Part shown: one piece after another, positions 37,207 to 45,558 of the stretch
Numbering within the stretch: the first letter of the stretch is position 1
Layout of the letters: every line of letters begins with the position of its first letter
NCBI RefSeq assembly: GCF_014779665.1
Contig: NZ_JACXYY010000003.1
Coordinates: forward strand, 538,210 to 602,209
Direction: 5' to 3'
DNA from: Nocardioides hwasunensis
GTDB taxonomy: Bacteria; Actinomycetota; Actinomycetes; Propionibacteriales; Nocardioidaceae
Length of the DNA stretch: 64,000 nucleotides
Translations under genes and position numbers: made by a program
Notes under the pieces: generated by a model
Told to the model about the DNA's origin: nothing
The model's database searches: none
What the model saw: the letters and a program-made list of their open reading frames with translations, nothing else

Positions 37207-37593
37207 CTCGAGTGGGTCGGCCGGGCGGCCGCGGTCCACCACCCTCATCGGGTGGCGGGTCGAGGAAGGTCCGGGCTCCACAGGGCAGGGTGGTGGCCAA
37301 CAGCCACCCGGGGAAACCCGCGGGACAGTGCCACAGAGAACAGACCGCCGGTCCGGTGCTTCGGCGCAGGACAGGTAAGGGTGAAACGGTGGTGCAAGAG
37401 ACCACCAGTGCGCCGGGCGACCGGCGCAGCTAGGCAAACCCCACCCGGAGCAAGATCAGACAGGATGCGTTCGAGGGCGGCCCGCCCGAGCATCCGGGTA
37501 GATCGCACCAGGCGGCCGGCAACGGTCGTCGCAGATGGATGGTCGCCCCTGCGTCAGCAGGACAGAACCCGGCCTACAGGCCGACCCACTCCC
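37207..37593 (+). ncRNA. rnpB: RNase P RNA (class A)
   Basis: The catalytic RNA of RNase P, which processes tRNA 5' ends. The 5' and 3' ends pair through P1: GAGTGGGTCGG (37210-37220) with CCGACCCACTC (37581-37591). Conserved elements are in order: GAGGAAGGTCCGGGCTCC, CAGGGTGG, GGTAAGGGTGAAACGG, GGCAAACCCCACCCGGAGCA and the closing ACAGAACCCGGCCTAC. It begins just after map, typical of actinobacterial genomes. Ends are approximate by a few bases. Confidence 0.95.
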
Positions 37594-37603
37594 CCAGGTC
37601 GCA

Positions 37604-37630
37604 GATCGCTCGTGACATGCACGAGCGATC
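37604..37630. terminator. Hairpin after rnpB
   Basis: GATCGCTCGTG (37604-37614) and its exact complement (37620-37630) form an 11-bp stem with a 5-base loop. It lies between the RNase P RNA and the convergent kinase gene and probably ends both. Confidence 0.65.
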
Positions 37631-37658
37631 CTCGAGTCAGCGGACATCCCGCCGGAAG

Positions 37659-38516
37659 TCACGCGTCCAGCGCTGAGAGCACGTCACCGAGCCGGTCGTG
37701 GACGTGACGGACCGACGGCCGGTCGACCGGTTCGGGGGCCAGGCACGCGGACAGCAGGTCGGTGAAGGCGCGGGGCAGCCGCGTCCTGAGCGACCCGAGC
37801 CGCGGTGCGGACCGGTGCAGCTGGAGGAAGGCGCCGTCGTCGAAGGCATCGTCCTCCGACTCGTCGAGCGGCGCGAACGGTGCGACGCCGGTGGCCGCCT
37901 CGAAGAGGGTGGCACCCAGCCCCCACACGTCGGAGGCGGTGGTGACGACCTCGCCCCGGGCCTGCTCGGGTGCGAGGTACTCCCGGGTTCCGGTCCCGCG
38001 GCGCACCAGCCCGGGCGGGCGGGCGATGCTCAGGTCGATGAGGGTGGCCCGGCCCGCGTGCGCCATCACGTTGCCCGGGCGCACGTCGAGGTGCAGGTAG
38101 CCCGAGTCGTGGAGATAGCTGATCGCCGAGGCCAGCTGGCGGCCCAGGTGGCACAGGTCCGCGACCGGCAACCGTCGCAGGCGCTCGTCGATGACCTCCT
38201 CGAGGGTGAGACCGACGTCGGTCTCGAGGATCACCACCGGCGTCGCGCCCTCGATCGTCTCGAAGGCCCGCGGGAGGTGCGGGTGCGCGAGCTCCTTGAG
38301 CAGCCAGCCCTCCTGCAGCAGCCGGCACCGGACCCGGCGTACGTCGACGCGGTCCGGGCGGATCGTCTTGGCGACGCAGCTGCACAGGCGCTCCTCCGAC
38401 CACACCTCGTAGACGTCGAGCGCCGATCCGCGCGAGAGGAGCGAGACGACCGTGTAGCCGGGAGCGATCTCGTCTCCGGGCGCGAGGACCACCGGGTCCG
38501 CCTGCTGGATGCTCAT
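37659..38516 (-). CDS. Soluble serine/threonine protein kinase-like enzyme
   Basis: 285 residues and no membrane helix, PASTA or other extracytoplasmic domain. Kinase elements: glycine-loop remnant SLLSRGSALDVYEV, Lys in VAKTI, catalytic HLDVRPGNV in place of HRDxKPxN, DLS in place of DFG, and an intact APEQARG with DVWGLGATLF. The catalytic and metal aspartates and the ATP lysine remain, so activity is likely, but the Arg of HRD is lost. It is the last gene of the peptide-exporter operon and overlaps the ABC gene by four bases, so it may phosphorylate the exported peptide or a partner. Confidence 0.8.
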   Translation of the reverse strand: MSIQQADPVVLAPGDEIAPGYTVVSLLSRGSALDVYEVWSEERLCSCVAKTIRPDRVDVRRVRCRLLQEGWLLKELAHPHLPRAFETIEGATPVVILETDVGLTLEEVIDERLRRLPVADLCHLGRQLASAISYLHDSGYLHLDVRPGNVMAHAGRATLIDLSIARPPGLVRRGTGTREYLAPEQARGEVVTTASDVWGLGATLFEAATGVAPFAPLDESEDDAFDDGAFLQLHRSAPRLGSLRTRLPRAFTDLLSACLAPEPVDRPSVRHVHDRLGDVLSALDA

Positions 38517-40282
38517 GCGACACCCACCGGCTCACGCCGCGGTGCGTGCGTGCGCCACAGCGCCGCGTAGTGCCCGTCGCGGGCGAGCAGCTCCTCGTGG
38601 GTGCCGCGCTCGACGACCTCACCGCGGTCCATGACGAGGATCAGCGTCGCGGAGCGGACGTGGGCCAGGGCGTGCGAGACGACCACGGTCGTCCGGCCCT
38701 TCATCAGTCGGTGCAGGGGCTCGGTCACCCGCCGCGCGGACAGCGCGTCCAAGCCCGTCGTCGGCTCGTCGAGGAGCAGGATCGGCGCGTCACGCAGGAG
38801 CGCCCGGGCGATCGCGACCCGTTGCGCCTGGCCGCCGGACAGGCGTCGGCCGCGCTCCCCCACCGGGGTGTCGTAGCCCTCCGGCATGGCCTCGATGAAG
38901 TCGTGCGCATCGGCCTCGCGCGCCGCCTGCTCGACCTCCGCACGAGTGGCCGTCGGCCGGCCGAAGGCGATGTTGTCGAGCACCGAGCCGTCGACCAGCA
39001 GGGTCTCCTGCAGCACGACGGCCACGTGGCGGCGTACGGACGCGCGCTGGAGGTCGCGCAGGTCGCGCCCGCCCATGCGCACCACGCCCGCGTCGGGGTC
39101 CAGGCTGCGCATCAGCAGACCGGCCAGGGTCGACTTGCCGGCACCGCTGGCACCGACGATGGCGACCACGTCTCCGGGCCGTGCCGAGAAGCTCACCCCG
39201 CGCACGGCCGGGCCGTCGGCGCCGGGGTAGGTGAAGCTGACGTCGTCGAAGTCCAGGTCGCCGTTCCGGTCGTCGAGCACGACGGCGCCGGGGCGGTCGG
39301 GTGGCAGGGTCGGCTCGTCGAGCAGCTCGATCACCCGCTCGGCGCCGGCGGACGCGGTGAAGGCGGAGGTGACCGCGCTGCCGAGGCCGCGCACCGGGTC
39401 GTAGAGGCGGGTCAGGAAGGTCAGGAACGCGAGCAGCCCCCCGACGGTGAGCTCGTCCTCCGCGAGGAGCCAGGCACCGGTGCCGATGACGACGAGCGCG
39501 CCGAGGAGCTCGATGAGGTCGAGCGTCGGGACGTAGAACGAGCGCAGCCGCGCCGCCGCCATCTCGGTGCGGTACTTCCCCTCGGCCTCGGCGGCGTACC
39601 GCGCCACCTCGCGCTCGCCCTGGTCGTAGGCCTGCACCAGCGGCAGGGTGCTGAGGGTCTGCTCGAGCGAGGTGCTCAGCCGGCCCGAGCGGCGTTGGCG
39701 CTCGCGCGAGATGTCCTTCAGGCGGCGGGCGAAGAACCGCGAGGTACCCCAGAAGAGCGGCGCGACGACCAGCGCGACGAGCGCCAGGACCGGTTGCAGC
39801 ACGACGAGCGCGACGGAGAAGAAGACCAGCTGCAGCAGGCTCGACACGGCTCCGCTCGAGCCGGAGACGAGGAACGCCTCGACCGCCGACACATCGCCCG
39901 TCACGCGGCTCATCACGTCACCGAGACGCGAGCGGTGCAGGAAGTCGAGCGGCAGCCGCTGGAGGTGGTCGAGCAGCGCGGTGCGCACGTCGACGACGAA
40001 CCGTTGGCTGAGCCAGGTCGACAGGAGCCGGTCGGCGCCGTCGCAGAGCGCTTGCACGACGGTGAGACCGACGTAGGTCGCGGCCACGACGGGGAACAGG
40101 CCGAAGTCACGCGGGATGAGCACGTCGTCGACCACGACCTTGAAGAGCCAGATCTCGACCGACGCCAGGGCCGGGCTGACCGCCGCGAGCACGAGGCCGG
40201 CGACCATCCACCAGCGGCGCGGCGCGGCGTAGGGCCAGAAGCGTCGCAGCACGTCGCGGACGCGCGGGGCGGAGCTGGGCAT
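38513..40282 (-). CDS. Type I ABC exporter, fused membrane and ATPase domains
   Basis: 589 residues. Six membrane helices in residues 15-300 and an ATPase domain in 340-575 with Walker A (VGASGAGKST), signature LSGGQ, and Walker B (ILLLDEP). It has no peptidase C39 domain, so it would export a peptide without cleaving a double-Gly leader, or a lipid or drug. It overlaps the kinase gene by four bases and follows the 42-residue peptide gene after a strong hairpin. Ribosome binding site AGGAGG precedes the ATG at 40282. Homodimeric exporter by family. Confidence 0.88.
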   Translation of the reverse strand: MPSSAPRVRDVLRRFWPYAAPRRWWMVAGLVLAAVSPALASVEIWLFKVVVDDVLIPRDFGLFPVVAATYVGLTVVQALCDGADRLLSTWLSQRFVVDVRTALLDHLQRLPLDFLHRSRLGDVMSRVTGDVSAVEAFLVSGSSGAVSSLLQLVFFSVALVVLQPVLALVALVVAPLFWGTSRFFARRLKDISRERQRRSGRLSTSLEQTLSTLPLVQAYDQGEREVARYAAEAEGKYRTEMAAARLRSFYVPTLDLIELLGALVVIGTGAWLLAEDELTVGGLLAFLTFLTRLYDPVRGLGSAVTSAFTASAGAERVIELLDEPTLPPDRPGAVVLDDRNGDLDFDDVSFTYPGADGPAVRGVSFSARPGDVVAIVGASGAGKSTLAGLLMRSLDPDAGVVRMGGRDLRDLQRASVRRHVAVVLQETLLVDGSVLDNIAFGRPTATRAEVEQAAREADAHDFIEAMPEGYDTPVGERGRRLSGGQAQRVAIARALLRDAPILLLDEPTTGLDALSARRVTEPLHRLMKGRTTVVVSHALAHVRSATLILVMDRGEVVERGTHEELLARDGHYAALWRTHAPRREPVGVA

Positions 40283-40315
40283 CTGGCCTCCTGGGTCCGG
40301 ACGGCGGGCATGGGG

Positions 40316-40351
40316 CCGGGACGGGCAGGTGGGGGTTCCTGCCCGTCCCGG
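40316..40351 (-). terminator. Strong hairpin between peptide and exporter genes
   Basis: CCGGGACGGGCAGG (40316-40329) and its exact complement (40338-40351) form a 14-bp stem with an 8-base loop, 8 bases after the peptide stop. As in many bacteriocin operons it may make transcription end mostly after the precursor gene, so that less exporter and kinase is made. No T tract is visible. Confidence 0.7.
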
Positions 40352-40359
40352 TCGTGCGG

Positions 40360-40488
40360 TCAGTGACCGGTGCGGGTGCGCGTCCGCGTGCTGGTGTTGC
40401 CGCGCGTGCGGGTGCGGGTCGAGGTGTTGTCGCGACCGCGTCCGCGGCCGCGACCGCGGCGCTTGGTCTGGTAGGCGCTGAATCCCAT
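40360..40488 (-). CDS. 42-residue Arg/Thr/Gly-repeat peptide, candidate exported or modified precursor
   Basis: A short gene: MGFSAYQTKR leader-like start, then RGRGRGRGR, then two copies of NTSTRTRTR and a TGH end. It is preceded by a strong ribosome binding site, AAAGGAGG (40493-40500). The peptide is very basic and rich in Thr/Ser, has no cysteine and no signal peptide. Downstream on the same strand are a hairpin, an ABC exporter and a protein kinase, a layout seen for made-and-modified peptides. I do not recognise the family. It could instead be a nucleic-acid-binding tail, or a spurious frame, but the binding site and context argue for a gene. Confidence 0.62.
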   Translation of the reverse strand: MGFSAYQTKRRGRGRGRGRDNTSTRTRTRGNTSTRTRTRTGH

Positions 40489-40592
40489 GACTCCTCCTTT
40501 CCTCGGCTCGGGGAGGCCGGCGTCCCGGTGGGGTCGGATCCGCTCGGCCTCGGTGGTCCCGACGCTAGGGACGCCGAGGTCGGAGTCACCAG

Positions 40593-40662
40593 ATGTCCAT
40601 AGGTGCTAGGACCATGCGACCTCGTGGCGCGGGCCGTCAGAGTGCCCCGGGAGGCACCTCCC
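40593..40662. promoter_or_regulatory. Two inverted repeats in the peptide/sigma intergenic region
   Basis: The 285-bp gap between the divergent peptide and sigma genes holds an imperfect repeat (ATGTCCATAG / CTAGGACCAT, 40593-40615, 7 of 10 pairs) and a perfect one, GGGAGG CA CCTCCC (40649-40662). The gap is more A/T-rich around 40680-40710 (ACACAAATCGGGTAATC). Either could be the binding site for a regulator of the divergent genes. Promoter elements are not certain. Confidence 0.4.
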
Positions 40663-40773
40663 CCCTAGGGAGGGCCCGCACGACACAAATCGGGTAATCG
40701 AGGAGCGCACCGGCTACCGTCGTGACAACGCTCCTGCCGGGCGGATCACCGCACTACATGCAGACGGAGTTCC

Positions 40774-41337
40774 ATGCGCAGACGCCCGCCCCTCGCCGCC
40801 ACCGGACCGGACCCGCGCCTCGACGCGGAAGCGGGATGGCTGACACGCGCCGGGTCCGGGGACGCCGCGGCCTTCGCAGACCTCTACGACGTGATGTCGA
40901 GCCGGGTGTACGGCACCGTGCTCGTCCTCGTCGGCGATCCGGTCCAGGCCGAGGAGACGACGCTCGCGGTGTTCCTCGACGTCTGGCGCACGTCCGCGAG
41001 CTTCGACCCGGGTCGCGGCTCAGCCGCCAGCTGGGTCATGACGATCGCCCACCGCCATGCAGTCCTGTGCGCACGCGCGCGTCGCGACGACGGCCCCCGC
41101 CCGCGAGGCAGCGCCGACACCGCCTCGGGGACGACAGCACCACGCCCGCGCCGCAGCACGGTGGTCGCGGCCCTGGACGAGCTCCCGGCCGCCCAGCGCC
41201 ATGCCGTTGACCTGGCCTGGTTCGACGGTCACCCGAGTGCGGACACGGCGCCCCCGGAGCATCGCCCGGCCCTGCTCAGGTCGGCGCTCCTGGCCCTTCG
41301 CGACCGGCTCGCGGGCGTCGACGCCGAGAGCGCCTGA
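40774..41337 (+). CDS. ECF-like sigma factor with reduced region 4
   Basis: 187 residues. Region 2 is typical: AAFADLYDVMSSRVYGTVL, DPVQAEETTLAVFLDVWR and GRGSAASWVMTIAHRHAV, much like SigK-type ECF factors. Region 4, expected after about residue 125, is short and lacks a clear helix-turn-helix (ALDELPAAQRHAVDLAWFDG, then a divergent tail). No anti-sigma gene adjoins it. It is divergent from the peptide operon, so it may control it. Ribosome binding site is ACGGAG before ATG 40774. Confidence 0.78.
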   Translation: MRRRPPLAATGPDPRLDAEAGWLTRAGSGDAAAFADLYDVMSSRVYGTVLVLVGDPVQAEETTLAVFLDVWRTSASFDPGRGSAASWVMTIAHRHAVLCARARRDDGPRPRGSADTASGTTAPRPRRSTVVAALDELPAAQRHAVDLAWFDGHPSADTAPPEHRPALLRSALLALRDRLAGVDAESA

Positions 41338-41367
41338 AGCGCCGGTCCACACCGGCAGGATCGCGCC

Positions 41368-42819
41368 TCACACGAGGCGGAAGGCCACCTTCCGCGTCTT
41401 CGGGTCGGCCGCCACCAGCTCGACGGTGACCTCCTCGCCGAGAGGCAGGTCGGTCGGGCCGGAGACCTTCGCCTCGATGGCCGGGTCCTCGATGGTGATG
41501 TCACCCCGGGTCGGGTCCTTCTCCTCGACGTCGACCACGACGGCGGTGAACCTGTCGCCGACGCGGTCGTGCAGCAGCTCCGCCTCGCAGAGGTCGACGA
41601 TCGCGTTCTCGTACTGGTGGGCGCGGCGACTCGAGCTGGTCATCGTGTCGGGCAGCTCGGACATCGCGGCTAGCACCCAGTCGGGGACCTCGGTGCCGGC
41701 ACACAGGGCCAGGCAGATCTCGCCCGCGTAACGGTCGGCGAGCCGGCGCAGCGGCGCGGTCACGTGTGCGTACTCCGAGGCGAGCGCGGAGTGCTGCGCC
41801 TGGACGGGGAGCTCGCCGTTGAAGGTGACGTAGCCGGCTCCCCGCAGCAGCCGCGTGCAGGCCACGACCATCGCCGCGTGGGTGGGCTTCGACGGGTCGA
41901 GCGTGCGGACGAAGTCGGGGTAGAGCTGCTCGGCCGGCCACTCGATGCCGAGCGCGCGAGCGGTGCGGTGCAGCCGCTGCACGTCACGCGGGTCGGCCGG
42001 CGGCAGCGTGCGGAGCACCCCGACGCGGGCGTAGACCATCAGCGACGCCGCCGCCATGCCGGTCAGCAGTGAGATCTGCGAGTTCCAGCTCTCGACCGGC
42101 AGCAGCCGGCGGAACTCCAGCTCCCAGCGACCGTCGCCGGTCTCGACGAGCTCCTGCTCGGGCAGCGGGAGCGACACGCCACCGCGCGCGGCCTCGCGTG
42201 CCAGCCGCAGCTCGCCGACCTCCTGCAGCAGGCCGATCACCTCCGGGGCGGTGCCGGCGTCGATCTCGGCCTGCACACCCTCGTAGGAGAGCTTGGCGCG
42301 CGACCGCACCAGCGCCCGCTCGACCTGTACGTCGACGCCCTCGCCGGAGTCGTCGACCTGGATCGTCCAGAGGAGGGCCGGGCGCACCTGGTCGGGCAGC
42401 AGCGACGCCGCCCCCTCGCTCAGCACGGTGGGGTGCAGCGGGATCTTCGAGTCGGCGCCGTAGAGCGTCTCGCCGCGCCGGTGGGCCTCGACGTCGACGG
42501 GGTCGCCCGGCGACACGAACGCGGCCACGTCCGCGATGGCGTAGTGGACGACGTAGCCGTCGCCGTTGCGCTCGATGTGCATGGCCTGGTCGAGGTCGCG
42601 AGCCGACTCCGGGTCCAGGGTGACGAGCTCGAGGTCGGTGCGGTCCAGCTCGGGCAGTCGCGGGTTCGCGGCCGCCTCGGCAGCCGCCTTCTCGACCGCG
42701 TCGGGGAAGGCCGCCTCGACCTTCATCTCCTGCTGGATCGCGGTGATGCCGTCGCGCATCTCCTGTGCGGTGACGCTGTCACCGCTCGAGCGGACCTTCA
42801 CCACGCGGTTGCTGGGCAT
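41368..42819 (-). CDS. RNB-domain (RNase II/R family) 3'-5' exoribonuclease
   Basis: 483 residues, shorter than RNase II/R because the flanking cold-shock domains are reduced. The catalytic metal site is in LDPESARDLDQAMH with a further Asp in HYAIADVAAFV. HPTVLSEGAASLLPDQVRPA is the usual RNB segment; C-terminal QYENAIVDLCEAELL and a short S1-like end follow. It degrades RNA processively from the 3' end. Convergent with the sigma gene; the start is divergent from yaaA. Confidence 0.85.
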   Translation of the reverse strand: MPSNRVVKVRSSGDSVTAQEMRDGITAIQQEMKVEAAFPDAVEKAAAEAAANPRLPELDRTDLELVTLDPESARDLDQAMHIERNGDGYVVHYAIADVAAFVSPGDPVDVEAHRRGETLYGADSKIPLHPTVLSEGAASLLPDQVRPALLWTIQVDDSGEGVDVQVERALVRSRAKLSYEGVQAEIDAGTAPEVIGLLQEVGELRLAREAARGGVSLPLPEQELVETGDGRWELEFRRLLPVESWNSQISLLTGMAAASLMVYARVGVLRTLPPADPRDVQRLHRTARALGIEWPAEQLYPDFVRTLDPSKPTHAAMVVACTRLLRGAGYVTFNGELPVQAQHSALASEYAHVTAPLRRLADRYAGEICLALCAGTEVPDWVLAAMSELPDTMTSSSRRAHQYENAIVDLCEAELLHDRVGDRFTAVVVDVEEKDPTRGDITIEDPAIEAKVSGPTDLPLGEEVTVELVAADPKTRKVAFRLV

Positions 42820-42863
42820 GTCACGACCCTAGTCGGGCGTGAGCCGGGAGCGCTGCCTACCCT

Positions 42864-43652
42864 GTGCGCGTGCTGATCCTGCTGCCGCCCAGCGAGGGCA
42901 AGACCGCCGCCCGTCGGGGCAAGTCGCTCGACCTGGCCGCGCTCGCCTCTCCCAGCCTGACCGCCACCCGGACCACGCTGCTCGAGGCGCTCACCACGCT
43001 GTGCCGCGACGACCCGGACCGGGCCGCGACGGTGCTCGGCCTCGGACCCGCGCAGCGCGACCTCGTCGCGCGCAACGCCTCGCTCGAGAGCGCACCGACC
43101 GCTCGTGCCGACGCGGTCTACACCGGGGTGCTCTTCGACGCGCTCGGCTTCGCCACCCTCTCCCCCGCTGCCCGCCGACGCGCGACGTCCCGGGTCGCGG
43201 TGACCAGCTCGCTCTTCGGCATCGTCCGCCCCGGCGACCGGATCCCGGCCTACCGCCTCTCCGGCGACGCCGTCCTCCCCGGTCTCGGATCGGTGGCCGG
43301 CGTGTGGCGCGAGGTCCTCGGCGAGGCGGTCACCACCGGCATGGGCACCGGGCTGCTCGTCGACCTCCGCTCCAGCACGTACGCCGCCTTCTGGCGCCCC
43401 ACCCCGGACCTGGGCCGCCGTGTCGCGACGGTCCGCGTGCTCCACGAGTCCGGCGGCAGGCGGACCGTGGTGAGCCACTTCAACAAGGCGACCAAGGGCC
43501 GCATCGTCCGGGCGCTGCTCGAGGACGGCGCCGACCCGCGCACGCCGAAGGCGCTGGCCGAGGCCCTGACCCGCCTCGGCTGGACGGTCGAGATCGGCGA
43601 CCCGACGCCGAAGGGCACCCAGCTCGACGTCGTGGTGAGCGACATCCACTAG
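42864..43652 (+). CDS. yaaA: YaaA-family peroxide-stress protein
   Basis: 262 residues. N-terminus VLILLPPSEGK is the family signature, with YTGVLFDALGF and VVSHFNKATKGRIVRAL downstream. In Escherichia coli YaaA limits free iron damage under peroxide stress and binds DNA. A GTG at 42864 and a second at 42870 are both in frame; the second gives a start just before LILLPPSEGK. Confidence 0.9.
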   Translation: MRVLILLPPSEGKTAARRGKSLDLAALASPSLTATRTTLLEALTTLCRDDPDRAATVLGLGPAQRDLVARNASLESAPTARADAVYTGVLFDALGFATLSPAARRRATSRVAVTSSLFGIVRPGDRIPAYRLSGDAVLPGLGSVAGVWREVLGEAVTTGMGTGLLVDLRSSTYAAFWRPTPDLGRRVATVRVLHESGGRRTVVSHFNKATKGRIVRALLEDGADPRTPKALAEALTRLGWTVEIGDPTPKGTQLDVVVSDIH

Positions 43653-44749
43653 CGGAGCGGGATCACGTCCGTCGCCTCGAGCGGGTCCATCCCGCACAGG
43701 GCCAGCAGGTCGGCGATGATCGAGCGCACCTGCGCCAGGATCACCTCCGCGGAGAGGTCGGCGCTGTGCTCCACGGTCGCGGTCGCACGTCCCAGCGCGA
43801 CGAGGTCGTCGATGATCGCCGTGGCCATCCGGTCCGAGACCAGCTCGTCGGCGACGCGGTCCGAGAGGTCGGCGAGGTCGCGCATGAGGGTGGCGTACGA
43901 CGCCGGGACCGGCTCGCGGCGATAGACGGCCACCGTCACCCGGCGCACGATCACACGTGTGTTGCGCAGGGCCACGTCGAGTGGCTCGACCAGCTCGGCG
44001 AGCTGACGCTGGTGCTCGCCGTGTCGGCGCCGGAAGGGCGAGGACTGCACCACCGAGATGCCCTCCTCGGACGCGGCTCTCAGCTCGCCGATCAGCACGT
44101 CGGTCGACCGGGCGTCGCGCAGCACCTCGAGCGCCTGGTCGACGTCGCCGTCCCCGAGCCGGTCGGCCGAGCACCGCAGCAGCTCGGAGATCTTGCGCAC
44201 CACGACGGCCGCCTGGTCGCGGGGCTTGCGCAGCGGAGCGCGCGGCACGACCGTCGCCGCCACGAGGGCGACCGAGCCGCCGATGAGCGCATCGGTCCAG
44301 CGCAGGAAGGCGGCCCCCGGCGCGGGGGCGAGCGCAGCGACGACGATGCCCTGCACCGCCGACTGGATGATCAGCAGCTGGCCAGCGTCGAGCAGCAGCG
44401 CGATCGACATCCCGGCGGCGACGATCAGCATGATCTGGAGCCCACCGGACCCGATCACGTGGGTCGTCGCGTCGCCCAGGAAGACACCGAGCGCGACGCC
44501 GACCGTGACCTCGGCGACGCGTCGCTGCCGCTGTCCGTAGGACATGCCGAGCGACACGACGGCCGCGATGGGCGCGAAGAACGGCAGCTGGTGCCGGAAG
44601 ACGTCGGCAGCGAGCCACCAGGCGACACCGGCGGCGATCGCGCACTGCCCGATCACCCAGCCCTTGCTGCGCAGTCGCGCGACGCGGGTGCGCAGCGACG
44701 TGCGACCCCGCGCGGCCATCAGCTCCGCGTCGAGGAAGCGGCTGCGCAT
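43649..44749 (-). CDS. FUSC-family (aromatic-acid exporter type) membrane protein
   Basis: 366 residues. About six membrane helices in residues 20-175 (WVIGQCAIAAGVAWWLAA and IMLIVAAGMSIALLL among them), then a helical cytoplasmic domain rich in Arg/Asp/Leu (DRLGDGDVDQALEVLRDARS), as in the FUSC/DUF939 group. Role probably transport of organic anions or lipid modification; not certain. ATG at 44749 is the first Met of a good N-terminus; convergent with yaaA (stop overlap of four bases). Confidence 0.75.
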   Translation of the reverse strand: MRSRFLDAELMAARGRTSLRTRVARLRSKGWVIGQCAIAAGVAWWLAADVFRHQLPFFAPIAAVVSLGMSYGQRQRRVAEVTVGVALGVFLGDATTHVIGSGGLQIMLIVAAGMSIALLLDAGQLLIIQSAVQGIVVAALAPAPGAAFLRWTDALIGGSVALVAATVVPRAPLRKPRDQAAVVVRKISELLRCSADRLGDGDVDQALEVLRDARSTDVLIGELRAASEEGISVVQSSPFRRRHGEHQRQLAELVEPLDVALRNTRVIVRRVTVAVYRREPVPASYATLMRDLADLSDRVADELVSDRMATAIIDDLVALGRATATVEHSADLSAEVILAQVRSIIADLLALCGMDPLEATDVIPLR

Positions 44750-44778
44750 CGGGCCCCGGGCTCCCAAGTGGCGGCCGA

Positions 44779-45519
44779 TCAGAGTCCCGACTCGTCGGTG
44801 CGCACCAGGATGCGCTGGCACTCCTCGCAGCGGATCACCTCGTCGGCCGGTGCGGAGCGGATGCGCGAGAGCTCGGAGGCGTCGAGCGTCATGTTGCAAC
44901 CGCCGCACTGGCGCGCGCGCAGCAGCGCGGCGCCGATGCCCTTCTGCTCACGCAGCCGCTCGTAGAGCGCCATCAGGTCCTCGGGCATGCCCTCGGTGGC
45001 GGGCCCGCGGGCGGCGCCCACCTCTTGGAGCGAGGCGTCGAACGAGGCCTGCTTGTCGTCGCGCGCCGAGACCAGCTCGGCCAGCCTGGCGTCGATGTCC
45101 TCGGCGCGGATGCCGAGCCCGTCGAGCACCTGCTGTGCCTCCTCCAGCGCCTCCATCACCTCGAGCTCGGCGTCCTCCAGCGTGGTGATCCGGCGCTCGA
45201 GGGAGACCAGCTCGTGCTGCATCCGCTCGAGGTCCTTGGGGTTGGTGACCTGTCCGGTGTCCATCCGGTTGCGGTCGCGCTCGCGGCGGGTCTTGACCTG
45301 CTCGACCTCGCGGTCGGCCTTGGTCTGCTCCACCGTCAGGTCGTCGACGACGATCCGGGCGTCACGCACCTGGTCGGTCAGCGCGGTGCGCTCGGTCTCC
45401 AGGCTGGTGATCTCGGCCAGCTCGGGCAGGTGGGCGCGCTGGTGCCGCAGCTGCGCGGCACGCGAGTCGAGCTCGGCGATGTCGAGGAGCTTGAGCTGGT
45501 GGGTGGGATCGGCCTTCAA
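44779..45519 (-). CDS. Coiled-coil protein with C4 zinc ribbon
   Basis: 246 residues. Residues 1-180 form long coiled coils (runs such as ERTALTDQVRDARIVVDDL). The C-terminal ribbon has two CxxC knuckles, QCGGCNMTL and RCEECQRI. Similar C4-type zinc ribbon proteins sit beside Nif3-like genes in many actinobacteria; they may bind nucleic acid or a helper protein. The Nif3-like gene ends 39 bp upstream on the same strand. Confidence 0.85.
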   Translation of the reverse strand: MKADPTHQLKLLDIAELDSRAAQLRHQRAHLPELAEITSLETERTALTDQVRDARIVVDDLTVEQTKADREVEQVKTRRERDRNRMDTGQVTNPKDLERMQHELVSLERRITTLEDAELEVMEALEEAQQVLDGLGIRAEDIDARLAELVSARDDKQASFDASLQEVGAARGPATEGMPEDLMALYERLREQKGIGAALLRARQCGGCNMTLDASELSRIRSAPADEVIRCEECQRILVRTDESGL

Positions 45520-45558
45520 CGGCTCTCCTGCTTCGGGGCTTGCGGGGCTTGGGCGGGG

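Noticed and set aside
40354..40602. 82-residue plus-strand frame overlapping the short peptide gene
   Set aside because: No ribosome binding site and no recognisable motifs; the minus-strand peptide has a strong site and fits the operon.
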